The position numbers and the translations under genes were made by a program. Shown piece by piece: positions 53,541 to 62,844 of a stretch of DNA of 64,000 nt (positions are counted from its first letter, which is position 1; every line of letters begins with the position of its first letter). Source of the DNA: Arcobacteraceae bacterium (GTDB lineage: Bacteria > Campylobacterota > Campylobacteria > Campylobacterales > Arcobacteraceae); assembly GCA_023229945.1 (NCBI GenBank), contig JALNYH010000004.1:70558-134557 (forward strand), read 5' to 3'. The notes under the pieces are model-generated. The model had not been told where the DNA came from, searched no databases, and worked only from the letters and a program-made list of their open reading frames with translations.

Positions 53541-54837
53541 CAAATTTATCCACATAGGTAGAGATTATTTCATCTTTTGAAAGTTCTCTACCTTTTTTGT
53601 CTGATTCTTCTTTGATTATTTTACCAAAAACTATCATCTCATCCTTTGACATATCATGACCAAAAAATTCACTGATTATAAAGGCTACTCCACCTTTGCC
53701 TGACTGGGAATTTATTCTAATGACTTGTTCATAGCCTCTTTTTATATCTTTTGGGTCAATAGGCAAATAAGGTACATCCCAACTTTGTGAACCGTTTTGC
53801 CTATGAAAATCTATCCCTTTTTTTATAGCATCTTGATGTCCTCCGCTAAAAGCCGTAAATATCATATCTCCCACATATGGGTGTCTGACATGTGTTTTAA
53901 TCTCTGTAACTTTTTCAAAAAACTCCTTGACTTTGTCTATATTTGATAAATCTATTTGTGGGTCAATACCTTGAGAATAGATATTAAAAGCAAATGTTAT
54001 CAAATCCAAATTGCCTGCTCTTTCACCATTGCCAAACAATGTTCCTTCTACTCTATCAGCCCCTGCCAATACTGCCATTTCTGCACTTGCTACTGCCGTA
54101 CCTCTATCATTGTGAGGATGAACACTTACTATGATAGCTTGTCTATTTTTAAAATTTCGACACATCCACTCCACCCTATCTGCATATACATTTGGCATAC
54201 AAGCTTCCAAAGTATTAGGCAAGTTAATTATCATTTTGTTTTGCGGTGTCGGAGCGACTACATCTATAACTGCATTGCATATTTTTACAGCAAACTCCAA
54301 ATCTGTTTGAGAAAAACTCTCAGGAGTATATTCATACATCACTTCACCATCAAAATCTTTTGTCATTTCTATCAACTGCTTCATTCCCTCAACAGCCATC
54401 GAAATTATCTCATCATCTGTTTTTGAAAACACTACTTTTCTTTGAAATTCACTTGTAGGGTTGTACAAATGAAATATAGCTTTTTTAGCACCTTTCATAG
54501 CCTCTACGCTTCTTTGTATCAACTCTTTTCTTGCAGGTATCAATACTTGCAAATATACATCATCAGGTACTATATCTTCTTCTATGATTTTTCTAGTAAA
54601 ATCAAAATCTGTTTGAGATGCACTAGGATAACTAACCTCTATATGTTTGAAGCCCATCTCAACTAAATTTTTAAAATACTCAACCTTTTGCTCTATGCTC
54701 AATGGGTTAATCAAAGCTTGATTACCATCTCTTAAATCTACCGAACAATAAATCGGTGCCTTTGTTATGGTATTGTTTACCCACTCTCTTTTGATATTTT
54801 TGACAACAGGATATTGTCTGTATTTATTAAATTGCAT
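53521..54837 (-). CDS. 2-isopropylmalate synthase of the LeuA2 subfamily, regulatory domain absent
   Basis: About 438 residues. The N-terminus FNKYRQYPVVKN and the motif YCSVDLRDGNQALINP define the actinobacterial/fungal-type LeuA2 subfamily, as do HPHNDRGTAVASAE and RINSQSGKGGVAFI. LeuA2 enzymes are normally about 560 residues with a C-terminal leucine-sensing dimer domain. This one ends soon after the catalytic and linker part, with two terminator hairpins, so the domain is truly missing. It may be leucine-insensitive or act on another 2-oxoacid. The start is ATG 54837, with GGAGA upstream. A different full-length LeuA lies at 15523. Confidence 0.9.
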   Translation of the reverse strand: MQFNKYRQYPVVKNIKREWVNNTITKAPIYCSVDLRDGNQALINPLSIEQKVEYFKNLVEMGFKHIEVSYPSASQTDFDFTRKIIEEDIVPDDVYLQVLIPARKELIQRSVEAMKGAKKAIFHLYNPTSEFQRKVVFSKTDDEIISMAVEGMKQLIEMTKDFDGEVMYEYTPESFSQTDLEFAVKICNAVIDVVAPTPQNKMIINLPNTLEACMPNVYADRVEWMCRNFKNRQAIIVSVHPHNDRGTAVASAEMAVLAGADRVEGTLFGNGERAGNLDLITFAFNIYSQGIDPQIDLSNIDKVKEFFEKVTEIKTHVRHPYVGDMIFTAFSGGHQDAIKKGIDFHRQNGSQSWDVPYLPIDPKDIKRGYEQVIRINSQSGKGGVAFIISEFFGHDMSKDEMIVFGKIIKEESDKKGRELSKDEIISTYVDKFVSSNVS

Positions 54838-55195
54838 ATAAATCTCCATTAAATTAGAAAATAATCTAAATATGTATTAAAATAACCATATATAAAACGG
54901 CTATAAACCTAAATCTAAATTTTTGTTTTTGTTTTTTGTATTGTAAAAAAAATGACTGAAATCGTAAAGATTAGAGTAGTGTAGAGATTGTAAGGAGGAG
55001 TAGAGAAGAAACAACTTTATTATTGTGTTGATTTACTGTATGTTGATGTTTGGGACAACAAACTTGCATAATTACTCCTTTTTTAGTTTTGTTAGCGAAA
55101 TCGTATCATTTGTAATCTTAATTTTAGCTTAATATATAATAGCTGTTTTTATGTATTGTGAATTTTTGCTAGTTTGGTTTCTAGTTCTATAAAAC
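54838..55195. other. intergenic region upstream of the second leuA
   Basis: About 350 AT-rich bases. It holds the second copy of the direct repeat (55150-55175), TATAAT-like stretches, and a purine-rich run near 54990 (AAGGAGGAG) with no frame behind it. I see no gene or clear attenuator. Confidence 0.5.
55150..55175. repeat. direct repeat bracketing the second leuA (copy 2)
   Basis: Matches 53398-53423 with one mismatch, in the same orientation. The two copies enclose about 1.7 kb containing only the second leuA. Confidence 0.7.
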
Positions 55196-56131
55196 TTAAT
55201 CTTTTTCAACCTGTATTGTAGTATGACCTATTCCAAATCTATGTTCTAAAAATTCGCTTACATCTAGGATGGTTTGGTTGTAGAGTTCTTCGTCTATTTT
55301 GTCTAGAACTATATGGCAGGTAAGATAATAGTAGTTGTGAGATATTTCCCAGCAATGTATATCATGGATGTCTTTGATATAAGGAAACTCTTTTAAAATA
55401 CCTCGTTTAAGCTCACTTGCATCAAAAGGTGAACCTTCTAGCAAAACATGGATGGAGTCACTAAGAAGTCCTTTTGCCCATTTTGCTATGATAATAGCTA
55501 CAAAAACAGCCAAAAGAGTATCTATGATATACCAATTGGTAAAATATATGACAACAGCACCAAGCACTATGGCAACAGAAGATATAGCATCTGCCATCAT
55601 GTGTAAAAAGGCTGATTTAATATTGATATTGTCGTGGTTTGCTTTAAGTAGAATAAGTCCTGTAATGATATTTACAATAAGACCTACAAAGGCTATGATG
55701 ATGGTAGTTGTAGCCAAAATCTCTGTGGGATTTAATAGTCTTATTATTGCTTCATAAATAATCCAAACTACAGATAAAGCTATAGTGATACCATTTATAA
55801 ATGCAGCTAGAATCTCGGCTCTAAAATAGCCAAAAGTTTTGGCGTCATTTGGGTTTTTGGCTGATATAACTATAGCAAACAAAGAAAGTCCAAGGGCAAA
55901 AGAGTGAGTAAACATATGCACGGCATCACTAATAAGAGCCAAAGAGTTGGCATATATTCCACCTATAATCTCTACTATCATCACAACAAAAGTGATAATA
56001 AAACTAATCGTGAGTAGTTTTTTGTCTTTTATGTTGCTATGGTCGTGGTCATGTTGATGTTCTTGGTCACAATTATCATGTAAATGGGTATTTATAGGAT
56101 GATGATGGTGATGATATCTACAATTTGTCAT
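55196..56131 (-). CDS. cation diffusion facilitator metal exporter
   Basis: A 311-residue antiporter with six membrane segments and a His/Asp-rich N-terminus (YHHHHHP, HQHDHDH) for metal capture. The metal site in segment five is HMMAD (HxxxD). In segment two, where zinc exporters have HxxxD, this reads SDAVHMFTHS (HxxxH), as in some cobalt/nickel-type members. The C-terminal cytoplasmic domain is complete. It exports Zn, Co or Ni; the choice is uncertain. Confidence 0.88.
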   Translation of the reverse strand: MTNCRYHHHHHPINTHLHDNCDQEHQHDHDHSNIKDKKLLTISFIITFVVMIVEIIGGIYANSLALISDAVHMFTHSFALGLSLFAIVISAKNPNDAKTFGYFRAEILAAFINGITIALSVVWIIYEAIIRLLNPTEILATTTIIIAFVGLIVNIITGLILLKANHDNINIKSAFLHMMADAISSVAIVLGAVVIYFTNWYIIDTLLAVFVAIIIAKWAKGLLSDSIHVLLEGSPFDASELKRGILKEFPYIKDIHDIHCWEISHNYYYLTCHIVLDKIDEELYNQTILDVSEFLEHRFGIGHTTIQVEKD

Positions 56132-56236
56132 ACTAAAACCTCAAAATTAAATAATAGCTATATGACATTATACGATAACTATTATTAATCTCAGATGGTT
56201 TTAGTATCTCAAACTTATGAAATTTAGGATTTCTAA

Positions 56237-56449
56237 TTAGTCTTTTTTTACTTCACAACACTCATCATTTTTGCAACAAGTATTGATTTTGAATATATCA
56301 TAAAGAGGGCACCAGCCCATTATACCAGTCGCCAAAGGAATAAGACCTATGATACCAAGCCAACTTCCAGTCATTATACCTACTAGAATAATTAATACAC
56401 CGATTACTATTCTTGCTATTTTGTCAACTTTGCCTATGTTTTTTGTCAT
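56237..56449 (-). CDS. DUF2892 membrane protein
   Basis: A 70-residue protein with two membrane segments: MTKNIGKVDKIARIVIGVLI, GLIPLATGIMGWCPLYDIF, and a Cys-rich tail (TCCKNDECCEVKKD). The DUF2892 family often accompanies rhodanese or metal genes. AAGGAGG precedes the ATG at 56449, which excludes the upstream ATG. Confidence 0.85.
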   Translation of the reverse strand: MTKNIGKVDKIARIVIGVLIILVGIMTGSWLGIIGLIPLATGIMGWCPLYDIFKINTCCKNDECCEVKKD

Positions 56450-56516
56450 GTTTTGCCTCCTTGTGAATTTACTCACTAATTATAACATAAAATAAGTATT
56501 ACTTATGCAAAAAGAG

Positions 56517-56681
56517 TCAGAAATTACTTTTTTTCTTTTTTAGATATGACTTAATACGCCAAGCAAATACAATCAAAAACGGCAAAGATATACCAAAATA
56601 AATCAATGACTGTGTGGTATTACCATCTAAATAAAAACTAATACCAAATGCAACAAGAATTACTGAAATAACCAAACACAT
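56517..56681 (-). CDS. small two-TM membrane protein, unknown
   Basis: A 54-residue frame: an N-terminal hydrophobic segment (MCLVISVILVAFGISFYL), a second one (ISLPFLIVFAW), then a Lys-rich end. AAGG lies seven bases before the ATG. It follows the ABC permease by 23 bases on the same strand and may belong to that operon. I do not recognise a family. Confidence 0.5.
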   Translation of the reverse strand: MCLVISVILVAFGISFYLDGNTTQSLIYFGISLPFLIVFAWRIKSYLKKKKSNF

Positions 56682-56704
56682 AAGTACACCTTGAGAAAGC
56701 CAAA

Positions 56705-58327
56705 TTATTGTACAACTATACCATCAATAAAATTAAATTCTTTATCAAAAACTCTTGCATAATAGTTTGTACCATCATCATATCTTATAAGGTAGTATTT
56801 TGGGTCACTATAAAGCTGTAATCTCATAGTTTTATGGTCAAAATTCTCAAGTTTTACTTCTTTGAACTCCAATGTTTCATAGTCTATTATATAGAAGTTA
56901 CTTTTTTCATCTATTGCATATCCGCCAAGCTTTTTTTGTCTATTTTCACTAATTTCTATATGGGCTAGTTTTATATCTGGTGATTTTAGCTCTTTTAGGT
57001 TTAGTATATCATCTGCTCTGTTTAGGTTGAATAATCTATACTTATTATCTATGATAAAATAGCCCAAATCATAAGGTTTCATATTGGTTGCTTTACCGTA
57101 TATTTGTTTGATTGGCGATGTTACACCAAAGGCTTTCAATAGAGTTTGTAATTCATTGTTTAAATCTTCTTCACTTCCTTCTTCACTATGGTCGTGGTCT
57201 GAGTCATAAATCCGTACTTTTGTGTCACTAAAAACCAATGCTTCAGATGGAAATCTTATCATACCAAGTGTTGTTTGGGGATTGATAAGTGGGTAGAGTT
57301 CTAACTCTTTTTTGATAAGATATTTTGGCTCATAACTAAAGCTTAAACGGCTGTTTTGAATGATTTGCTTGTCAAATATTTCATCATCAATATCAAGTGG
57401 CAATAAACTTTGTATATCCAAATCTCTCCAATACACAAAAGGCAATGTTGATTCATACCCTTTTTGGTCAAACTTAGTGCCACTTTGACTTGTGTATTCA
57501 AATCTATGATCACCAAAATTTTTTTGGAAAACGAACTCTTTTAGTGTAGGAGAATAAAAAATATAATATTTACTAAATGTTGTAGCGTATTTATTTTGAT
57601 AAATATTAAATGTAGTAAAAACTATAAATAATAGTGAAACAAAAACTGAAATCTTAAAAATATTACTTTGAAGTCTTTGTTCTTTGATACTATAAAAGCT
57701 ATCAAGCACTACAAAAAATAACACTACTATAACAAATAAGAATCCCAAATCTAAAAGTTCAAATCTAATCTTAAAGAATGTAAAAATAGCCAAAATTGAT
57801 ACAAAAAACTTAATGCCTCCAATAAGCGGAGATTTATCAATAATAGCTGAACTAATACCCAAATATACTATCAAAGTACCCAAGAAAAAGAAAAATAAAT
57901 CTTTGACAACCACGCTCAATATCTCAATTGGATAGTAAAAAAGTATTATACTTATAATAAACAAACTCAAAAAGCTAGACACAATAATAATAAATACAAA
58001 TCCTACTGCAAGATGGATTATCAATGCAGATTTAAGAGACAACGGAAGATGTGTGATGATTTTTATTCTATTTCTTATCCTCTCAGGTATAAACTGAGCC
58101 AAACTAACTACAACCCCAATAAGTAAGAAAAAATACAAGCACTCATAATAAGGCTTTTGTTCAAGGTGAGCAAATCTATACCACATCATAGATTTTGGCT
58201 CTATAGTAGCAAACTCAAAGTTGAGGTTATACCAAAAATAACTTACAATTACAACACTAAAAAGGCTTAAAGCATAAATAAAATATTTGATTTTTATCCA
58301 CTCTTTTTTGATTACTGCATTAAACAT
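56705..58327 (-). CDS. ABC-2-type permease with DUF4857 domain
   Basis: A 540-residue protein. The N-terminal half (about 10-260) has six membrane segments of the ABC-2 exporter type. The C-terminal half is soluble, beta-rich and repeated (LNRADDILNLKEL, YAIDEKSNFYIIDYETLEF), matching DUF4857, with an acidic His-containing run (DSDHDHSEEGSEED) that could bind metal. It overlaps its ATPase gene by one base. The substrate is unknown; the neighbouring metal genes suggest metal or copper-enzyme assembly. Confidence 0.82.
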   Translation of the reverse strand: MFNAVIKKEWIKIKYFIYALSLFSVVIVSYFWYNLNFEFATIEPKSMMWYRFAHLEQKPYYECLYFFLLIGVVVSLAQFIPERIRNRIKIITHLPLSLKSALIIHLAVGFVFIIIVSSFLSLFIISIILFYYPIEILSVVVKDLFFFFLGTLIVYLGISSAIIDKSPLIGGIKFFVSILAIFTFFKIRFELLDLGFLFVIVVLFFVVLDSFYSIKEQRLQSNIFKISVFVSLLFIVFTTFNIYQNKYATTFSKYYIFYSPTLKEFVFQKNFGDHRFEYTSQSGTKFDQKGYESTLPFVYWRDLDIQSLLPLDIDDEIFDKQIIQNSRLSFSYEPKYLIKKELELYPLINPQTTLGMIRFPSEALVFSDTKVRIYDSDHDHSEEGSEEDLNNELQTLLKAFGVTSPIKQIYGKATNMKPYDLGYFIIDNKYRLFNLNRADDILNLKELKSPDIKLAHIEISENRQKKLGGYAIDEKSNFYIIDYETLEFKEVKLENFDHKTMRLQLYSDPKYYLIRYDDGTNYYARVFDKEFNFIDGIVVQ

Positions 58328-59043
58328 TAATATTTCCCCACAAAGTCTAAAAATTTATCTTCAAAAGTAGAAGATTTGTCTGCATTGAAATTTGCCATCG
58401 TGTCTTGATGGATAATGCCACCTTTTTGAACTATGACAAATTCATCTATTAGCCCATCAAGGTCATTCATCGTATGAGAAGTGATAAGTACTGTTTTTTT
58501 CCTTTTGTTTATATAATCTTTGAGATAATCAATAAAAAGTCTTCTATACCCAGCATCAAGCCCCATAGAATAATCATCAAGAATAAGAAGCTTTGCATCT
58601 TGAGCAAAAATAGCTCCAAGAACCACTTGAGACTTTTGTCCAAAAGATAAAGTAGATAGTTTTTGTGAATAATCAAGCCCCATCAAATCAACCAAATCAT
58701 AAAAAATACTTGAATTCCACCTATCATAGAAAGGGGCAAAAAACTTTTCATACTCTTCTATACTCATATAATCATATGCCACAAACCCCTCATGCAAAAG
58801 GGCAATATCTTTTTTTGCATCAGGAGATAAGCTGTGTGACGCCTCACCCAATATCAAACACTCACCACTTTTTGGTTTGATATATCCCATCAAAATATTG
58901 ATAAGTGTAGATTTACCTACTCCATTCTTGCCAAGTATTCCAAAAACTGTCCCTTCTTTTATAAATAAGTTCAGATTTTCATATATTTTCTTTTTGCCAT
59001 AATAATGGGTAAGATTTTGAATTTGGATGATGTTATTTTGCAT
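58327..59043 (-). CDS. ABC transporter ATP-binding protein (ABC-2 type)
   Basis: A 238-residue ATPase: Walker A GKNGVGKST, signature LSFGQKSQ, Walker B LLILDDYSMGLD, and switch His in ITSHT. The signature LSFGQ deviates slightly from LSGGQ. It pairs with the DUF4857 permease (one-base overlap). Confidence 0.92.
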   Translation of the reverse strand: MQNNIIQIQNLTHYYGKKKIYENLNLFIKEGTVFGILGKNGVGKSTLINILMGYIKPKSGECLILGEASHSLSPDAKKDIALLHEGFVAYDYMSIEEYEKFFAPFYDRWNSSIFYDLVDLMGLDYSQKLSTLSFGQKSQVVLGAIFAQDAKLLILDDYSMGLDAGYRRLFIDYLKDYINKRKKTVLITSHTMNDLDGLIDEFVIVQKGGIIHQDTMANFNADKSSTFEDKFLDFVGKY

Positions 59044-59139
59044 TTAATACTACCTAAAAAATTAATGTGTAATTATTACATAAGTATACTGATGGCTGTA
59101 TTAAGTGATTACTATTATCATTAAAATACAAAAACCTTA

Positions 59140-60372
59140 TTACCCTTTTACCCCATCAACCCTTGGATTTAATAAAAAATCTTTTGTTTTGATAAAATAT
59201 ATTACAAAAGGGATTATCCAAAATACTATAGAAAGTCCAGTCAATGGATAATATAATTCTTCAAAAAAAGGTATTAAACCTCTACAAAATGTAGCAAATA
59301 CAAGCATTACTATTCCACTTGCTATCCAAAAGTTTGATTTAAGAACTCTTCCTGTGTGAACATAAGCTATTATTACCATCACCATAAAAAATGCAATACC
59401 AAAAGCACCTGTACTTAAAAAATGTCTAAAATAATTTTCACCACCAATACCACTAAAAACAGCAAATCCTAAAAAGCCATATCCAAGTGCCATCATAACT
59501 ATTATAATTCCTAGATACCAAACAAAAGGCTCATTTAAGATAGATTCAAATCGTAAATTATAATCATTTAGTATCCCAAGTACTGCTGCAGCACTTGCAA
59601 AACCAATCCATGAAAGAGCTGAATTTGAAGGATAAAAAAACTCTACCACACTAAATACCATAATACAAAATATTGCTAGATTATATCTAAATGGTTTTGC
59701 AATAAATACATCGTCAAGCTTTTTATATTCGAGTATTTCATTGATTGCTTCCATATTTACTCTTCTTAAAGCCAAAAGTGTAAGCACCATAAATCCACCC
59801 AAAGAAAGCTTTAAAATACTAAGACTATCAATACCTATCAAACCACTCTTGGAAGCAAAAAACAGTATTTGTAAAAAAGTCAAAGCAACTATAGTATAAG
59901 CAATACTTGCATGTCTTTGAAGTGGGTCAAGCACTACTGGCTTAAATGCCCAAAAGATAATATATCCCCACAAAGATATATTTATAAATGCTACAATATA
60001 GATACCCACAAAATCTATAAGCCAAAAGCTCACTCTTCCCAAAATCCAAAGGGCTACAATACGACTTAATAGTTTGCCAACTATTGGCACAAGACCAGGG
60101 AAAAGCTCAGGAAGTCCAGTAAAAATAAATGCCATAATCCCAGCAACTCCAACCCCATAAAGCAACTCATAAATATGCCAACTAAGAGGGTCATCAAAAA
60201 TATTTAATTTTCCACTAAAAACAAATCCCCAAAGAAAGATGAGTAGTACCATATAAAGAGGTAGTATCAGGAAAAGTGGACGAAATCCATATGCCAAAAA
60301 AGATGGGATATTGTCCTCATCAGGATAAAATTTATAATGTTTAGTTGCATTTTGTTTTAAGTTTTCAGCCAT
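59140..60372 (-). CDS. nnrS: NnrS-family heme/copper membrane protein
   Basis: A 410-residue protein with about twelve membrane segments. It starts FLAYGFRPLFLILPLY and includes LSWHIYELLYGVGVAGIMAFI and LQRHASIAYT, the NnrS pattern with its conserved His residues. NnrS protects against nitrosative stress in denitrifiers. It overlaps the downstream ABC ATPase gene by one base, so it belongs to the ABC-importer operon. Confidence 0.92.
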   Translation of the reverse strand: MAENLKQNATKHYKFYPDEDNIPSFLAYGFRPLFLILPLYMVLLIFLWGFVFSGKLNIFDDPLSWHIYELLYGVGVAGIMAFIFTGLPELFPGLVPIVGKLLSRIVALWILGRVSFWLIDFVGIYIVAFINISLWGYIIFWAFKPVVLDPLQRHASIAYTIVALTFLQILFFASKSGLIGIDSLSILKLSLGGFMVLTLLALRRVNMEAINEILEYKKLDDVFIAKPFRYNLAIFCIMVFSVVEFFYPSNSALSWIGFASAAAVLGILNDYNLRFESILNEPFVWYLGIIIVMMALGYGFLGFAVFSGIGGENYFRHFLSTGAFGIAFFMVMVIIAYVHTGRVLKSNFWIASGIVMLVFATFCRGLIPFFEELYYPLTGLSIVFWIIPFVIYFIKTKDFLLNPRVDGVKG

Positions 60373-61106
60373 TATCTAACCTTTATTTCAAATGTATTGA
60401 TAACATCACAATCATCTAAAAACTCTTTTGTTTTTGCAAAAACAAATTCATCATTTCTTTGACTTTTGGGAGTATTTATCTCATAGTTTTTTATTATCTC
60501 TCCAGGGTCACTTTTGAGAAGCAATATTTTATCGCTTAATCTTATAGCTTCCATCAAATCATGTGTGATAAAAAGTACACTTGTACCAAAATCTTCAGAA
60601 CTTTGCAAAACAAAATCCTGCAACTCCCTTTTAAGTCCTATATCAAGAGCAGAAAATGGCTCATCAAGAAATAAAAGCTTAGGTTTTGTTATAAGAGCTC
60701 TTGCAAAATTTACTCTTTGTTTCATCCCTCCACTTAAATCTTTGGGGAACTTTTCAAAGTCTTTCTCTTCTAGCCCGAATCTAAGGGCGATACTACAGGC
60801 TTCTTGATAGGCTACATCTATTTTTGTTTTTGCTACAAGTGGAAGCATTATATTTTCAATTACCGTTTTCCAAGGAAGAAGCCTTGCATCTTGAAAGGTA
60901 AATGCTGATGAACTAAAAGTATTATCAATACTCCCTTCGGTCACATCCAAAAGTCTTGCACAAAGTTTGAGTAGTGTAGTTTTACCACCACCGCTTGGTC
61001 CTACAATACTGATAATCTCATTGGAATTTAAAACAAAATTTATATCTTTTAAAATTTGTGTAAATCCAAAATAAAAATTCAGTTCTTTTACTTCTAATCT
61101 CTCCAC
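60372..61106 (-). CDS. ABC importer ATPase (SsuB/TauB-like)
   Basis: A 244-residue ATPase from a GTG start at 61106, with GAGGT upstream; it overlaps the permease gene by 13 bases. Motifs: Walker A GPSGGGKTT, LSGGMKQRVNFARAL, Walker B LLFLDEPFSALD, and FITHDLMEAIRLSD. The closest group is nitrate/sulfonate/taurine importers. The true substrate is unknown. Confidence 0.9.
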   Translation of the reverse strand: MERLEVKELNFYFGFTQILKDINFVLNSNEIISIVGPSGGGKTTLLKLCARLLDVTEGSIDNTFSSSAFTFQDARLLPWKTVIENIMLPLVAKTKIDVAYQEACSIALRFGLEEKDFEKFPKDLSGGMKQRVNFARALITKPKLLFLDEPFSALDIGLKRELQDFVLQSSEDFGTSVLFITHDLMEAIRLSDKILLLKSDPGEIIKNYEINTPKSQRNDEFVFAKTKEFLDDCDVINTFEIKVR

Positions 61107-61876
61107 GACTCTACCTCTTTTTTTATAGGCTCTAAAATTATATATTCCACAAAAAGGAGAACACCTATCATAACACAAACAAGAGCAAGTGCCATAGACA
61201 TATCAAGATGACTTCTAGCAACTGCCAAAGATGCTCCTATCCCATCATTTGCACTTAAAAGTTCAGCCATAATCACTATCTTCCAACTCATACCAAGAGC
61301 CGAAACCCAAGATGGAAAAAGATACGAAAAAAGGTGTGGGAAATATAAATCTTTGCATTTTTGCCAAAATCCTATATGAAAACTATCCATCATTTCTTTT
61401 AGTTCACCCTCAAGTGTCCTACTTCCTTGCAAAGCACCTACGAAAACAATAGGAAAAGATGCAACTACCACGGTAAACATAACTGTCATATCGCCAAAAC
61501 CAAACCAAATCATAGCTAACACTATCCAAGCTATTGGAGGAATTCCTACCAAAATAGTCACAATAGGACGGCTCATAACAGAAGCTGTCACAAAATATCC
61601 TGCCAATAGTCCCAAAATTGTCCCTATAGCTAAAGAAATGCCAAAAGCAAAAATTCCCCTTTTTACAGTCAATAATAAATCAATCATAAACTCATCAGAT
61701 GTAAATAACTCATTCATAGAAACAAATACCTCTTTGGGAGATGGGAGTATCAAACTCCCATATATCTGACTTCCTAAATCCCAAAAAGCCAAAAATAAAA
61801 AAATAGAAGCTATACTCCCCCATCCACCCCATAAAAACCAAGGGAAATCTTTGATTATTTTAATCAATGTTTTCAT
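61094..61876 (-). CDS. ABC importer permease (SsuC/TauC-like)
   Basis: A 260-residue protein with six membrane segments and the BPD_transp_1 domain. LASAYF-like and PIAWIVLAMIWFGFGD are family features, and the EAA-type loop is present near FPHLFSYLFPSW. It overlaps the binding-protein gene by four bases. Confidence 0.9.
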   Translation of the reverse strand: MKTLIKIIKDFPWFLWGGWGSIASIFLFLAFWDLGSQIYGSLILPSPKEVFVSMNELFTSDEFMIDLLLTVKRGIFAFGISLAIGTILGLLAGYFVTASVMSRPIVTILVGIPPIAWIVLAMIWFGFGDMTVMFTVVVASFPIVFVGALQGSRTLEGELKEMMDSFHIGFWQKCKDLYFPHLFSYLFPSWVSALGMSWKIVIMAELLSANDGIGASLAVARSHLDMSMALALVCVMIGVLLFVEYIILEPIKKEVESWRD

Positions 61877-62835
61877 TTAAAATAAAATCCACTATTAGGT
61901 ATTTTCCCACCTATTAGTTTAGGCTCGAGCTCAAGTAAAACTTTGAAAAAATCTTCCAATTCTTCCTTTGCTTCAAAAGCATTTTGTGCAACTAATTGAA
62001 CATTTGCGATTGAATCACTAACAGCGTCAGCTTTAAAAAAATCAATATTCTTTGCAACTAATATCCCAGCTTCATTTGGATTTGATATATACCAATCAAG
62101 AGCTTTGGCATATTCTTCTTCTACTCTTTTTGCTATATTTGCATCAAGTTTACCTACCACTGCAACAGCTGCTTGAGGAACTTTACCCTCCACACCATAA
62201 ACCCTACCCCACTCTTTTTGAAGATTTATACTTCTATAAATATCAGGTGCTATTAGTTTTAATGGAAAAGAACCTGTTTTTCTCATAGCCATGGAAGTAG
62301 CTGGTTCAGCCAACAAAACATTATCAGCTCTTCGGAGTATTAACATCTGCATTGCATCAGGAGGAGTTGGAGCATATACTAGCTTGAAATCTTTTTTTGG
62401 ATCAAATCCCGCTTTTTTGATGATGGCTTGAAGTATAATATCAGGCATATCAGCACGAAAAGGGACTACAATTTCTTGCCCTTTTAAATCATCAATTGTT
62501 TTGATATTTTTATCTCTTGTGATTATCTCCAAAATACCCCATACAGGTATATTTAAAAGCTTTATATCCACACCTCTATTATAAAGATTTGCCGCTACAT
62601 TTGTAGGAACTGCTACAATATGAGCTTCATTTTTCAACAATATCGCTCTTAGTTCATCAGGGTTTTGCCAAAGACGAAATTCGACTATTTTGGCTACATC
62701 ACTCAAAGCACCACTTTCTATCATCTTAAAAAAAGGATGTGATACTGTTGCAACTGGTCCTGCAATTACAAGCTTTTCCAATGGTGTGGCAAATAAATTT
62801 ACCACACAAACCAAAACTAAAAATATTTTTTTCAT
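61873..62835 (-). CDS. periplasmic substrate-binding protein (SsuA/THI5-like)
   Basis: A 320-residue protein with a signal peptide (KKIFLVLVCVVNLFA). The fold shows VIAGPVATVSHPFFK, AHIVAVPTNVAANLY and IDDLKGQEIVVPF, typical of the NMT1/SsuA group. It is the first gene of the importer operon, 9 bases after the receptor gene. Confidence 0.87.
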   Translation of the reverse strand: MKKIFLVLVCVVNLFATPLEKLVIAGPVATVSHPFFKMIESGALSDVAKIVEFRLWQNPDELRAILLKNEAHIVAVPTNVAANLYNRGVDIKLLNIPVWGILEIITRDKNIKTIDDLKGQEIVVPFRADMPDIILQAIIKKAGFDPKKDFKLVYAPTPPDAMQMLILRRADNVLLAEPATSMAMRKTGSFPLKLIAPDIYRSINLQKEWGRVYGVEGKVPQAAVAVVGKLDANIAKRVEEEYAKALDWYISNPNEAGILVAKNIDFFKADAVSDSIANVQLVAQNAFEAKEELEDFFKVLLELEPKLIGGKIPNSGFYFK

Positions 62836-62844
62836 ATTATCCTC

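Noticed and set aside
53956..54426. A 156-codon plus-strand frame opposite the second leuA
   Set aside because: It is antisense to conserved catalytic codons; the His/Cys/Tyr-rich product is typical of a shadow frame.
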